Source: JBAYVY01 sp041674345 (GTDB lineage: Bacteria > Planctomycetota > Phycisphaerae > Phycisphaerales > Zrk34). From it: DNA of 5,062 bases. The DNA is taken from contig JBAYVY010000271.1 in assembly GCA_041674345.1 (NCBI GenBank), forward strand, positions 1 through 5,062, written 5' to 3'. A program made the translations under genes and the position numbers. This document shows positions 5,049 to 5,062 of the stretch, piece after piece. How positions within the stretch are numbered: the first letter of the stretch is position 1; the number at the start of each line of letters is the position of its first letter. The notes below the pieces were generated by a model. That model had not been told where the DNA came from, did no database searches, and worked only from the letters and a program-made list of their open reading frames with translations.

Positions 5049-5062
5049 ATGGCGGCACGGAC
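5049..5062 (+). CDS. Start of a gene running off the right edge (partial)
   Basis: Only the first codons are present, reading M-A-A-R. The call rests on the strong AAGGAGG before the ATG and on its position divergent from the bacilliredoxin operon, separated by a 199-base intergenic region. Nothing can be said about function. Confidence 0.55.

Overview
The window looks like chromosomal DNA from a GC-rich bacterium, most probably a planctomycete (Planctomycetota). The evidence is the character of the small conserved proteins, the RAYT-like protein remnant, and the hairpin-rich intergenic repeats. This placement rests on remembered family resemblance, not on a search.

Layout. Bases 1-321 hold no convincing gene. 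They carry a long palindromic repeat built from the heptamer AATGACG (107-233) and then a plausible sigma-70-type promoter for gpmI. Bases 322-1941 (+) encode a complete cofactor-independent phosphoglycerate mutase. Bases 1951-2603 form a small mobile-type unit: two REP/BIME-like paired hairpin elements enclose a frame-broken remnant of a REP-associated tyrosine transposase (RAYT)-like protein (2059-2507). Next comes a probable two-gene + strand operon: a conserved small protein of unknown function (2672-2926) and a xylose-isomerase-like TIM-barrel protein (2953-3819). The stop codon of the second gene lies inside a second copy of the AATGACG palindrome (3814-3951). The convergent gap after it holds two hairpins that read as terminators for the minus strand.

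On the minus strand, a bacilliredoxin (BrxA/BrxB, YphP/YqiW family, 4433-4849) is translationally coupled through a TGATG overlap to a 90-residue His/Asp-rich protein (4161-4433). To its right is a divergent intergenic region with a candidate promoter/operator. At the edge, a strong ribosome binding site and ATG begin another + strand gene that runs out of the window.

How it fits together. gpmI is central glycolysis. The bacilliredoxin pair suggests thiol redox or bacillithiol-type stress handling. The TIM-barrel pair is probably sugar or sugar-acid metabolism with unknown substrate. The least ordinary part is the REP-RAYT unit. Its four hairpins share a loop, an asymmetric flank and a conserved single mismatch, and they show compensatory changes, while the putative transposase between them is decayed.
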